Below are positions 45,932-56,400 of a stretch of 64,000 bases of DNA, in pieces. The first letter of the stretch is position 1; the number at the start of each line of letters is the position of its first letter. The notes beneath the pieces are model-generated. The model was not told where the DNA came from, did no database searches, and was given only the letters and a program-made list of their open reading frames with translations. Made by a program: the position numbers and the translations under genes. Source of the stretch: Actinomyces sp. 432 (GTDB lineage Bacteria > Actinomycetota > Actinomycetes > Actinomycetales > Actinomycetaceae); contig NZ_CP025249.1 in assembly GCF_009930875.1 (NCBI RefSeq), positions 1,178,001-1,242,000 of the forward strand, given 5' to 3'.

Positions 45932-47561
45932 TCGCCGTATGGGTGCCCGACTGGCCCGTCGTCGCCCTCACCCTGGACAGGGGCGAACGACCAGAGGTGC
46001 CCGATCCCGCCCTGACCCCCGTTGCCGTAGTGGGCGGACGCGGTGTCATAGCCGCCTCCGCGTCCGCCCGTTCCGCCGGAGTCACCCGCGGCATGCGGCT
46101 GCGTCTTGCCCGCTCCCTGTGCCCCGGGCTCATCGTCTTACCGCCACAGCCTGAACGGGAGGCACGGGCCTTTGAAGCCGTTATGGAAGCTCTTTCCGAG
46201 CTCCTCGCCGAGCCGCTTGTCGCCCGTCCCGGGCTGGCGCTGTCCACGGTCGTCGGCCCGGCCCGGTGGGCGGGCGGGGAGGAGCCGCTGGCCGCCGCCC
46301 TCGTCGAGGCGGTAGCAGCCGGACCGGGAGTCGAGTGCCAAGTCGGGGTGGCCGACTCCCTCCTCGGCGCCATCCTGGCCGCCCGGCAAGGCATTATCGT
46401 CCCGCCCGGGACCGGACCTGAATTCCTTGCCCCCTGGCCGCTGGAGAGCCTGCTGCACGCCCTGGTCACCGAACCGGAGCGCCAGCGGGCAGGCCCACTT
46501 CTCGAGGACTTCGGCCGCCTCGGCCTGCACCGCCTGGGTGACCTTGCCGCGCTGCCCCGCCGCGACGTCGCCGCCCGCTTCGGATCCGAGGGGGAGCGCC
46601 TGCACAGACTCGCCTGCGGAAAGTGGGAGCCCCTGCCGCGCGCCACCCGCCCCGCAGCCGATGTCTCCGCCGAGGCGCGGCTGGACCCTCCCATTGCGCG
46701 TACCGATACCGCGGCCTGGGCCGCGCGCACCCTCGCTGAGCAGCTATCGGAGCGCCTGATCCGCCTGGGGATGTCGGCCGAACGCCTCCGCGTGGAGGCA
46801 CGGTGCGAGGACGGGGCGGAACTGGGGCGCTCGTGGCTACTGGGCGCAACTCCCTCACCCGCCGAGCTGACCGACCGGGTGCGCTGGCAACTGGAAGGGT
46901 GGCTGGCGGGCCGCTCCGGACGCCCTCCCGCGGCACCCCTGACGCACCTGCGCCTGGTCGCCCTCGAGCTGGCCCCGGCAGGCTCCGCCCAGGCCGGACT
47001 GTGGAGCGCTAGCGGGGAACAGGCCGAGCGCCGGGCACATCGTGCCGCCGGGCGCGTCGAGTCCCTTCTCGGTGCAGGTTCTGTCCGCATTCCCGTGTCT
47101 CGTCCCGGGCGTGACCCGCGCTCCCGGGTCGCCCTCATCGGCTGGGGTGAGAGCCTCGAGGAGGTCCCGGGCTCCGCCCCCTGGGACGGCGCCCTGCCTT
47201 CTCCGGCGCCCGCCCTGGTTCCCCCGAGCCGCTGCCCGCCCTTCTCCTCGATGCCGATGGGCGGGAGGTCGGCGTAGACCGCCAGGGGCAGCTGACCGCT
47301 CCGCCGGCCGGCGTGCGGCTGGAGCCCTCCACTGCGGGGAGTGCGCCGTCGCGGTGGGGCGCGGGCTGGGACGGTAGAGCGGAGGACTGGCCGACGCGGA
47401 GGCGGGTCCTGCTGTGGGCTGGGCCCTGGCCGGTTGATGAGCACTGGTGGCGTCCCGAGGGCGCGTCGCGGCGCGCCTACCTGCAGGTCGTCACCGATGC
47501 CGGGCCGCCCCTGCTGCTTGCCCGCTCGGGCCGCTGGTGGGTTGACGGCATCTACTCCTGA
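45895..47561 (+). CDS. imuB: ImuB, inactive Y-family polymerase-like protein (frameshifted)
   Basis: The frame from 45895 gives 460 aa, ending at 47277. It has an N-terminal Y-family palm without the usual catalytic carboxylates, so it is likely a non-catalytic adaptor to the beta clamp and DnaE2. The conserved ImuB C-terminus (G-P-W-P-V-D-E and S-G-R-W-W-V-D-G-I-Y) lies in another frame up to 47561. Adding one C to the C5 run at 47221-47225 joins them into 555 aa with a natural E-P-L-P-A-L-L-L-D-A-D-G segment. Either a sequencing deletion or a recent mutation explains this. GAGGAGG precedes the ATG. The 3' end overlaps the convergent PAP2 gene by 10 bases. Confidence 0.8.
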
Positions 47562-48277
47562 GAGCGTCCGGGGACAGCTGTGGGCGCTCGCGGACCGCCT
47601 CCGGCCGGGAGGCCGCGGGCGCATCGTCTAGTAGTGGTGAGGACGACGACGCCGACCACGCACAGCCACGCCAGGGCGATGCTCCAGCCGGCGAGCACGT
47701 CGGTAAACCAGTGATAGGCGAGGTAGATGCGTGACAGGCCCACCAGCACAATGACTGCGCAGGCCGTCGCCGTCGCTGCTGCCTTACGGGCCGGTGCCGT
47801 TGTGGAGAACAGCACGAAACCAGCCAGGACTCCCGCGAAGACCCCGGTGTTGAATGCGTGACCGGAGGGGAAGGACCAGGACGACGCGGGCTCGCCCAGC
47901 AGCAGGGAGGGATGTGGGCGCGAACGCGCGAAGGCGGCCTTCAGCAGCACCGTGAGCAGGGAGGAGCCGATCATGGCCCCGGCCAGTACCAGGGCGTGGC
48001 GCCGTAGACCGCGTAACAGGAGAACCGTACAGGTGACCGTCGTCAGTACCGTCAGCCCGAGCGTGCCTCCCAGGTACGTCAGTGCCCACGCCGCCGCGGT
48101 GACGAGTCCGTGCCGCAGGCTCACCGCCCATGCGGTGACCAGGGGATCGTAGGCGGCCAGTGAGTACCCGAATTCCGTGCTTACCGCAAGCCACACGAAT
48201 ACGGTGATCGCCGCCGTCGCCAGGAGGGCGAGCCGCGGCCGCAGGTCCCGCTGTGGGACGGCGATGGTCTGCTGCAT
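47552..48277 (-). CDS. PAP2-superfamily phosphatase
   Basis: The protein is 241 aa from the ATG at 48277. It has six membrane helices and the complete acid-phosphatase signature: K-A-A-F-A-R-S-R-P, then S-F-P-S-G-H-A-F, then S-R-I-Y-L-A-Y-H-W-F-T-D. It should dephosphorylate lipid phosphates such as phosphatidate or undecaprenyl diphosphate on the outer membrane face. A TAGGGT hexamer ends 8 nt before the ATG with no Shine-Dalgarno, suggesting a leaderless mRNA. It diverges from tdk. Confidence 0.85.
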   Translation of the reverse strand: MQQTIAVPQRDLRPRLALLATAAITVFVWLAVSTEFGYSLAAYDPLVTAWAVSLRHGLVTAAAWALTYLGGTLGLTVLTTVTCTVLLLRGLRRHALVLAGAMIGSSLLTVLLKAAFARSRPHPSLLLGEPASSWSFPSGHAFNTGVFAGVLAGFVLFSTTAPARKAAATATACAVIVLVGLSRIYLAYHWFTDVLAGWSIALAWLCVVGVVVLTTTRRCARGLPAGGGPRAPTAVPGRSQE

Positions 48278-48457
48278 GGAACGAGACCCTATAAGCCCAC
48301 CCTTGGCAGCAGCTGTGGTGCTGCGCATTGATGACGGGGATGAGCTGGGGCGGATGCGGCCCGGTAGCATCGGGGCGGGCCGCCCCGTGTACGCGGGCGG
48401 GGGAGAGAAGCCGCGGAGAGGGCTCGCACCGCTCCGGGAGAGGACCTGGGTGCACGT

Positions 48458-49081
48458 ATGGCCAAGCTCTACTTCCGCTATGGCGCCATGAACTCCGGCA
48501 AGACCACGGGGCTGCTGCAGACCGCCTACAACTATGAGGAGCGTGGGCAGCGGGTGCTCCTCGTCAAGGCCGCCATAGATACCAAGGGAGATGACACTGT
48601 GGTATCCCGCCTGGGGATGACCCGCCGTGTGGACTTGCTCGTCACCAGCTCCGATGACGTGCGCGCCCTTGTACGGCGTGCAGCTCTGGGTGAGCGTGCC
48701 TCCGACCTGCGGGTCAGTGCGCTTGAGGCGGTTGACTGCGTGCTGGTCGATGAGGCGCAGTTCCTCACCCCGGCACAGGTAGACCAGCTCATGGAGGTGG
48801 TGCTCATCGACGACGTCCCCGTACTGGCGTACGGGATCCGTACCGACTTCCGCACCCTGAGCTTCCCCGGATCGCGGCGCCTGCTGGAGATCGCCCACTC
48901 CCTGGAGGAGCTCAAGACCATCTGCCGCTGCGGGCGCAAGGCCATCTTCAATGCCCGCAAGGCGGGGGATGAGTTCGTGTTCGACGGCGATCAGGTGGCG
49001 ATTGATGGCGTTGACGTCACCTATGAGCCACTATGCGGCAAGTGCTACCTGGAGGTCGGCGGCGTGCTGCCGGGGGTGTGA
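48458..49081 (+). CDS. tdk: Thymidine kinase
   Basis: A 207-aa type II thymidine kinase. The P-loop G-A-M-N-S-G-K-T is at residues 9-16, Walker B is D-E-A-Q-F, and the lasso and zinc site is in C-R-C-G and C-G-K-C. It phosphorylates thymidine to dTMP in the salvage pathway. Length and motifs are complete. The Shine-Dalgarno is weak (GGAGAGGA about 14 nt upstream). A TAGCAT at 48365-48370 could be its -10 box. Confidence 0.92.
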   Translation: MAKLYFRYGAMNSGKTTGLLQTAYNYEERGQRVLLVKAAIDTKGDDTVVSRLGMTRRVDLLVTSSDDVRALVRRAALGERASDLRVSALEAVDCVLVDEAQFLTPAQVDQLMEVVLIDDVPVLAYGIRTDFRTLSFPGSRRLLEIAHSLEELKTICRCGRKAIFNARKAGDEFVFDGDQVAIDGVDVTYEPLCGKCYLEVGGVLPGV

Positions 49082-49161
49082 GTATCCGGGCAGGGCGTTC
49101 GGGCGGCGGTGCGCAGTCGGCGCCCAGAGCTGCCGGCTTGTGCTGAGCCTCCGAGAAGATC

Positions 49162-49192
49162 CTTGTAATGGGGGAAATACAAGCGATACCGT
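49162..49192 (+). promoter_or_regulatory. Promoter with palindromic operator of the satD pair
   Basis: CTTGTA-N10-TACAAG (49162-49183) is a perfect 6+6 inverted repeat. TTGTAA (49163-49168) and TACCGT (49187-49192), 18 nt apart, form a promoter whose -35 lies inside the left half-site. The GTG start of satD follows the -10 box by 6 nt, a leaderless arrangement. The C-terminal half of SatD looks like a helix-turn-helix, so it may repress itself. Confidence 0.5.
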
Positions 49193-49198
49193 GGAGGC

Positions 49199-49927
49199 GT
49201 GGATGTCTCTTACGCCATCATCGCCGATATCGTCGGGTCCAGGCGGCTGACCGATCGCCGCGCCGCGCAGGCTACCTTCGTAGACGTGCTCACGCGGGCG
49301 GCCGCGGGGCTGGCGCTGCCGCAGCCGCCCGTCGCCACCGTCGGTGACGAGTTCCAGGCCGTCGCCGCCTCGTTGCCAGCTGCCCTGACGCTCACCCTGC
49401 GTGTTCAACTGCACTTGCCCGAGGGGCTGGCCCTGCGGTTCGGCATCGGTGCCGGATGGGTGGAGACGGTCTCCTCCGACGCCGGCGGTGCTGACGCTGA
49501 AGCCAGTATTCAGGACGGCACCGCCTGGTGGGCGGCGCGTGAGGCCATCGAGCAGGCGCACGCCGTGCAGGACTCGGGCCGCGAGTTCTGCCATACCTGG
49601 ATGCGGGTGGCGCAGGACGCTGTCGTCCCGGGGGGCGCCCAGGAAGGCGAGGCGGTTGTCAATGCATTGCTCCTGCTGCGTGACCAGGCCGTCTACCGCC
49701 TGCGACCACGGCAGCGGCGCATGACCATGGCGCTCCTGGCGGGCGCGACTCAGGTCGAGGTGGCTCGGTCGGAGAAGGTCAGCCAGCAGGCCGTCTCCGA
49801 CTTCTCCCGCGGGCCGGGGGCCGCCCTCATCGAGGCCCAAACCCTGCTCGACACCCTGCTCGTCACTCTGATCGACCCTGTCGGCGTGGCGCGTACGGGA
49901 CAAATGCCGCCGGCGGTGCAGCAATGA
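49199..49927 (+). CDS. SatD family protein
   Basis: The protein is 242 aa. The N-terminal domain matches SatD (I-I-A-D-I-V-G-S-R, then V-G-D-E-F-Q-A-V-A), which resembles nucleotide-cyclase-like folds. A helix-turn-helix-like segment follows near residues 180-210 (Q-V-E-V-A-R-S-E-K-V-S-Q-Q-A-V). The molecular function is not established. It overlaps its membrane partner by four bases; this SatD/DUF3307 pairing occurs in many bacteria. The GTG start is chosen because it is 6 nt from a -10-like box. Confidence 0.82.
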   Translation: MDVSYAIIADIVGSRRLTDRRAAQATFVDVLTRAAAGLALPQPPVATVGDEFQAVAASLPAALTLTLRVQLHLPEGLALRFGIGAGWVETVSSDAGGADAEASIQDGTAWWAAREAIEQAHAVQDSGREFCHTWMRVAQDAVVPGGAQEGEAVVNALLLLRDQAVYRLRPRQRRMTMALLAGATQVEVARSEKVSQQAVSDFSRGPGAALIEAQTLLDTLLVTLIDPVGVARTGQMPPAVQQ

Positions 49928-50609
49928 CCGCGCTCGTGCTGCTGCTTACCGGGCTCGCCAGCACCCTGCCGGTCCTGGCGCGGCGAATCGTCGGCGAGGG
50001 ACGCCCGGGGCGGCGAGCCGTAGCGATCGCCGTCGGGACCGGGGCGATCGTCGTTGTCGGAGTCATCCTCGCCCGGGGCCGCTGGGGCTCACGGCCGCCG
50101 GGGTCGCGCTCGCCATAGCCGTCCCGGTGGGGTGGAGCGTATGGGAAATGCTTGTATCAACCGAGCGGGGCGAAGCGGCGGCGCTCATCGTGCTTGCCGT
50201 CGGCTGTGGGGCCTGTGCCGTGCTGACTGCCCCCGTTGGTACGCCGACGGCACGGGCATGCGCCGTAGTGGGTGTGGTCATTCTCCTGGGGGCGCCGGCG
50301 AATGGGCTGGTGTCGGCCGTCCTCAGTCTTGCACGTGGCTCCAATGCGTCCGCGGGCGCGCTGTCGCCGCTGGTGGTGGCGATGCGTGGTGGCCGTTGGA
50401 TCGGACCGCTTGAGCGCATCCTCATCCTCTTGCTCGCGGCGGCCGGCGCACAGGCCGCGGTCGCAGCGGTCATCGCCGCCAAGGGCGTGATCCGCTTTCC
50501 CGAGATCAACAAGGATCAGGACGGTCGCAAGGCGGAGGAGTTCCTCATCGGCTCGATGACCTCCTGGATTCTGGCGGTGCTTGCCATCGCTGGGGTGTCG
50601 GTGGCCTGA
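49924..50609 (+). CDS. DUF3307-like membrane protein, SatD partner (frameshifted)
   Basis: The first frame gives 64 aa (49924-50118). The family-like remainder continues in another frame to 50609. Adding one G to the G4 run at 50075-50078 gives A-R-G-P-L-G-L-T-A-A across the join and a 228-aa protein with five or six membrane helices. The C-terminal G-P-L-E-R-I-L-I, A-A-K-G-V-I-R-F-P-E-I and E-E-F-L-I-G-S-M pattern resembles DUF3307. It is coupled to satD. Function unknown. Confidence 0.7.
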
Positions 50610-50685
50610 GTCGGAGGGCGTCCGCGTGGCGCCGGGGAGGGCCGAACCGCTGCGGGGCCGCTTGAGGCGGCTTGCTGGGTGATGG

Positions 50686-50715
50686 GAGATGCGCGAGAAA
50701 TGTGATGCGCATCTC
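50686..50715 (+). terminator. Perfect 9-bp inverted repeat after the satD pair
   Basis: GAGATGCGC (50686-50694) and GCGCATCTC (50707-50715) flank a 12-nt loop in the 174-bp gap before the HNH gene. It may be a terminator without T-run, or an operator. Confidence 0.35.
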
Positions 50716-50783
50716 GCAAGCGTGGGCACGTTGGTGGCTATGGGGGTCGAATTCGTGTCGGACCCCCGCGCTACTGTGTACAT

Positions 50784-53338
50784 ATGTTCGAAGGTAGGGG
50801 TGTTGAGAGCCGGCCCGCCCGGCGTGCCCGGGTGGGGCGGGTGACACCGCCTGCTGTCGCTAAGAAGCTGCCCGGGCCCCTGCCAGGTCCGCAACCGCGT
50901 CACCCGGCGGGACTGCGGGTGGATAGCGAGGCGGAGGGCCTGGTTGAGCGCCTGTCGGGGGTGCCGGCGGGCGCTGACCTGGCAGATCTGATTGAGGGTC
51001 TGCTGTCGGTGCTGCTAGTGCCTGCCCATCCGGGCGCCACCACTGATGATGCCGATGGCGCGGCGGACGCCAATGAGGTTTTGAGCATTCCTGATACCGA
51101 CGCTGTGCTGGCTGCGGTCACTAGCCCGGCCGAGCGGACGCTGGCCGAGGCGGCCGGGCGGCTGGGTATGGACTGGGGACAGGGCACGGGGCTGATGCGC
51201 TCGCATGTCTGGGTGGCCAGGTGCTCAGCGAGCTGGTGGGGGCCTGCCACCGGCTGGGTGCATGGGCGGCCTGGGCGGAGGGCGTGGCCGCCGCCTGCCT
51301 GACCCGGACGGCGGAGATGAACCGAGGCATCCCACCCTGGGGGCCAGGAGGAGAACTTGAGTGCCCGGTCACTGAGGATGAGCGGAGGTTCACCGCCAGC
51401 GGGGAAATCTCCGCCCGGCTAGGCACCACTCGCAGCAGTGCGGGCTTACTCCTGGATCGTGGCCAGGCCATGCTGCAACCCGAGTTCGCGGCCACGGAGG
51501 CCTTGCACCGGGCCGGCATGCTGGACACTTCTAAGACTGCCCTGATCATCCGCCGTCTACAGGGCGTCAGCCCTGACACGGCGGCAGCAGTGCAGGAACG
51601 GGTGCTGGCCCGCGCTCCACGCCGCACCTGCTCTCAGCTGGGGCGGGACATTGATCAGGCCCTGGCCTCTCTCGACCCCAAGGGCATCAGTGGTAGGCGC
51701 AGGCGGGATGAGGCGGGACGGCGGGTGACCCGTCCCCGCCCGGCTGGTGAGGGCACCCACGAGATGCGTCTGCTACTGCCGAGCCTGGACGCGCTGCTGC
51801 TGGACGCCACCCTGGACGCAATCGCTGCCAGCGCGCGGGCCGGCGGTGACCGTCGCACACTGTCCCAGTTGCGGGCCGATGCCATCACCGGCATGACCCT
51901 GCGTACCTTGCAGGGCAGCCAGAACCTGGCCTGCCGAACCGCAAACACCAGCAACGCCGGCACCTCCACCAGCGGTGACGTCGGCGTAGACGTCAACGGT
52001 GCCAACGGCTATGGCGCCAAACACAGCTGCACCTGCGGCGACGGCACTGGTGATGACGCCCATGGCGATCCGCAGACGCCGACCGTAGCGGGTGCCGCGG
52101 TTCCTGCGCTCCTCACCGCCGCCGTCGGCGGGAGTGATCCTGCCCTTGGCGGGGTCGAGCAGGGGGCCGCGGGTCTGCTGCCGGATGGGGTGCCCTTGCC
52201 GGGCCTACTGGGGGCGCTAAGCAGCCTGGTAGAGCCATCCCGCCCCTGGTGGACGCCCTCCGGCCTGCGCCCCGTGTTTCCGCCACCTGGAATCACCATC
52301 AATGTTGACGTCACCGTGCCGTTGAACCTGATCCTGCCCGACGGCGGCGGGGAAAGTCCGCCCGCTGACAGCAGGAGCAGCCTGCCCGCTTCAGGTAGAA
52401 GAGAGGTGACCGCGGGCGGCGGGAAGGCTGATCCTGAAACTGCCGTTGGCAGCAGTCTGCCCGCAACTGGCGGCGGGAGCGCTCTGTCCGGTAGAAGCAC
52501 CGGGACTCTGCCCGGCTCAGGCGTGTCCGGGGTATCTGAGTCGGCAGAGGTTGTGGTCGGCGCCGGCCGCATGGCGGTACCCGCCGCCACAGCCAGGGCG
52601 CTAGCGGCCGGCGGCACCTGGCGCAGGCTGGTCACCGACCCACTGTCCGGGGCGGTACTGGACGTGGGGCGCACTCACTACCGACCCCCAGTCGGCCTAC
52701 GCGACCTGGTGCAAGCCCGTGACCAGGAATGCGTCTTCCCCGGCTGCGCCACCCCCGCTGCCCGCTGCGACATTGATCATGTCGTTCCCTGGGCTGCCGG
52801 CGGTGCGACCAGCCTGGACAACCTCGCCGCCCTGTGCCAGGCCCACCACCGCCTCAAGCACGCTCCTGGCTGGACTCTCACCCGCCAGCACACGGATGAA
52901 GGCGATGCGGCGCTGATCTGGACTACACCCACCGGGGCCCGCTATCGCCGTACTCCCGACGGCACCATCACCCTCCTACCTCGCCGCATCGGGCCACGCC
53001 AACTGGCCATGCCCGCCCAGCGAGTACCCCAGCACCTGGCCGACGCAGTTGACGGTGCGGTGGTGAGTCGGCTTGAGCACGGCCTGGACCTGGCTGCACA
53101 AGCACAGCAGAACGACCCTGCCGACGGCTTCGCTGCTGCCACGGCCGCGGCGCCTGCCACTGACGCGGCGCCTGCCACTGATGCGGCCAGCCCCGCTCGG
53201 CCCTCGCGACCCCCCGAAATAGTCAGCCGTGGGCCTCGTCCCGGTCACCCCACCGGTGCCTTTGAAACCAAGCCCTTTCCCCATGCCCTCCACGAGCTGG
53301 GGCTGGCTCCACTACTTGATCAAATTCCGCCCTTCTAA
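50784..53338 (+). CDS. DUF222/HNH-endonuclease-domain protein, 13E12-repeat type (frameshifted)
   Basis: The first frame (50784-51302) and a second (from 51221 to 53338) together make an 851-aa DUF222-HNH protein if one base is added at about 51217-51221, giving H-V-W-V-A-Q-V-L-S-E-L. The DUF222 helical domain spans roughly residues 100-360, a long Gly/Ser/Ala linker follows, then the HNH motif with C-V-F-P-G-C, C-D-I-D-H-V-V-P-W, N-L and C-Q-A-H-H-R-L-K-H. The family is multicopy in Actinobacteria and tied to mobile DNA, with unknown targets. TACTGT lies 6 nt before the ATG, so the mRNA may be leaderless. Confidence 0.75.
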
Positions 53339-53451
53339 GCCACACCCCGGAGGGGCGGCGCAGGGCCCCGACTGCTGGCAACGCTGGGTTCTAGTCGTTG
53401 GCGGCGCCAGCCCTGACCACTCTTCCGATGACATCCATGAGGAGTACTTCC

Positions 53452-56400
53452 ATGACTCTCAATTCCCCAAGCAGCGACGGAGCTTCCGGCGGACTCCTGC
53501 AAATGCCCGAGGTCACTGCGGCACTCGCCGCCACCGCAGGCACTAAAGGCTCTAGCACCGCTGCCGGGACCCACCACTACGCCGAGCTGCACGCCCACTC
53601 CGCCTACTCCTTCCTGGACGGCGCCAATGAGCCCGAGGACCTCGTCGGAGCCGCCGCCGAGCTCGGCCTCGAAGCCATCGCCCTGACCGATCATGACGGT
53701 ATGCCCGGCATCGTCCGCCATGCCCAGGCCGGTCGTATTCACGGCACCCCCACCATCTACGGCACTGAGCTCACCCTGGCCGACGGCACCCACCTGCCAC
53801 TCCTCGCGCGTATCCCGCGCGGCTACCACCGCCTGTGTGCAGCCATCTCCCGCCACAACCTCGCCGCAGGCCGCCGGGTAGCCCCCGCCTACCAGCTGCC
53901 CGACCTCGCCGCCGCCCTGCAGGTAGGTACGGCCGCAGGAACCGGTACCTCCGCCTGCCTGGTTCTTACCGGCACCCAAAACGGTCCCCTCCGTCATGCG
54001 CTTGGCGATCCGCAGCGTCCGGACAGCTGGGACCTAGGGTCTGCCGACGCCGTCCTCGGACGCCTGGTCGAACTATTCGGCCGTGATGCAGTCGCAGTTG
54101 AGATCTCGCTGAGCGCGGGCCCCACTGATGCCGCACTCACCGCCGCGCTCACCGAGCTGGCCGCCAGGTACCGCCTCCCGCTCATCGCCACCGGCGCCGT
54201 GCGCTGTGCCCGTCCGTCCGATTCTCGCCTTGCGGATGTTCTGACGGCTACTCGCCTGCGCACGGACCTGGAGGGTGCCCGCGGGCACCTGCCCGCCCTC
54301 GGCCGCTGGCTGCGCAGCCCACAGGACATGGCACGGTTGCACCGTCGTGCTCCGCACGCCGTCGATACCGCCGCCGAGATCGCCCAGGAACTGGCCTTCG
54401 ACCTCAACCTAGTCGCTCCCGGACTGCCCGAACCGGAGGTCCCCCCAGGGCACACGCCCGCCACCTGGCTGCGTGAGCTGACCCGCCGCGGTGCCCTGGC
54501 CCGCTACGGCACCGAGGCGCAGGACCCCGAGGCCTGGGGAGTACTCGCCCATGAGCTAGACGTCATCGAGTCCTTGGGCTTCCCCGGGTACTTCCTCATT
54601 GTCCGCGCCATCGTCGACTTCTGCGAAAACGCCGGCATCCTTTGCCAGGGGCGGGGAAGCGCCGCTAACTCCGCCGTCTGCTACGCCCTGGGCATCACCG
54701 CAGTGGACGCCGTGCGCCACCACATGCTCTTTGAGCGCTTTCTCTCCCCGGGCCGGAGCGGCTACCCGGATATAGACCTGGACATTGAGGCCTGCCGCCG
54801 CGAGGAGGTCATCCAGCATGTTTACGACCGCTACGGGCGTGAATACGCCGCCCAGGTAGCCAACGTCATCTCCTACCGGCCCCGCTCCGCCATCCGTGAC
54901 GCCGCCCGCGCCCTGGGGCATCCCGCCGGGCTGCAAGACGCCTGGGCCTCCCGGATGTCCCACCACCGCAGCACGATCCATGCCGAGGATGACTCCGCGG
55001 CAGACGCGCCCCCGCAGCAGGTCCTTGACGTCGCCGGGCACCTGCTGCGTCTGCCCCGGCACCTGGGCATCCACTCCGGCGGCATGGTACTGGCCGACCG
55101 GCCGGTCACCGAGGTCTGCCCCGTGCGGTGGGCGGCGCTGGAGGGACGCACCGTCCTGCAGTGGGACAAGGACGACTGCGCCGCTGCGGGACTGGTCAAA
55201 TTCGACCTGCTGGGACTGGGCGAGCTGACCGCACTGCGCCTGGCCTTCACCAGCCTTGCCGAGCGCGGTGAGACGGTGCCCGACCTCGTCCCCGGCGGAA
55301 AGCTCCGCCCCGCGCAGACGGGCCGACCCTGGGGACTGCACACGCTCCCCGAGGAGGATCCGGCCGTATACCGGCTGCTTGGCGCTGCCGATACGGTGGG
55401 CGTATTCCAAGTCGAGTCCCGCGCCCAGATGGCCACCCTGCCCCGCCTGCGCCCGCGCGAGTTCTACGACATCGTCGTCGAGGTCGCCCTCATCCGCCCC
55501 GGCCCCATCCAGGGCGACGCCGTCAACCCGTATATCCGCCGTCGCCTGAAGCGTGAGGAGGTCACCTACCTGCACGACTCTCTCAAGCCCGCCCTGGCTA
55601 AGACTCTGGGCATCCCACTGTTCCAGGAGCAGCTTATGCAAATCGCCGTCGACGCCGCCGGCTTCAGCCCGGCCGAGGCCGATGCCCTGCGGCAGGCGAT
55701 GGGGGCCAAGCGCTCCGTAGAGCGCATGGAGGCCCTGCATGAGCGCCTGGTGCGCGGCATGGTGGAGCGGGACATCGATCCCGCGACCGCGGAGGTCATT
55801 TTCGACAAGCTCCGTGGCTTCGCCGACTTCGGGTTTCCCGAGTCCCACGCCTTCTCCTTCGCCTACCTCGTCTACGCCTCCGCCTGGCTCAAGGTGCGTA
55901 AGCCCGAGGACTTCTACGCCGGCGTCCTCGCCGCCCAGCCAATGGGATTCTGGTCCCCGCAGACCCTGGTTGCCGACGCGCGCCGACACGGTGTACGCGT
56001 GCTGCCCGCCGACGTCAACTACTCCCGGGAGCAGGCCGGCGTGGAGACCCATGCCGGCTCCGCTCCCGTGCAGGCAGAGTCCAGCGCGCTCAGCCCCCTG
56101 GACGTGCACCCCGAGCTCGCCGTAAGGCTAGGACTCAGCCCCATAAAAGGACTGGGCGACGCCGCCGCAGCCATAGTCGCCGAGCGCACCCTGAATGGCC
56201 CCTACACCAATATCGCCGATCTTGCCCGCCGCGTGCACTTGAGCCGCTCCCGCTTGGAAGCGCTTGCCGCCTCCGGGGCGCTGAATTCCCTTGGCATTGA
56301 CCGCCGTGAGGCACTGTGGGCCGCAGGTGCTCTGGCGCAGGAGCATGGGCGGCGTCATGCTCATCCCGCCAGCCCTGGCCACAGCCGATCCGCCTGGTAC

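Noticed and set aside
50760..50795. Second LexA box before the HNH gene
   Set aside because: Only the GTTCGA half is present, and it is part of the first codons of the gene.
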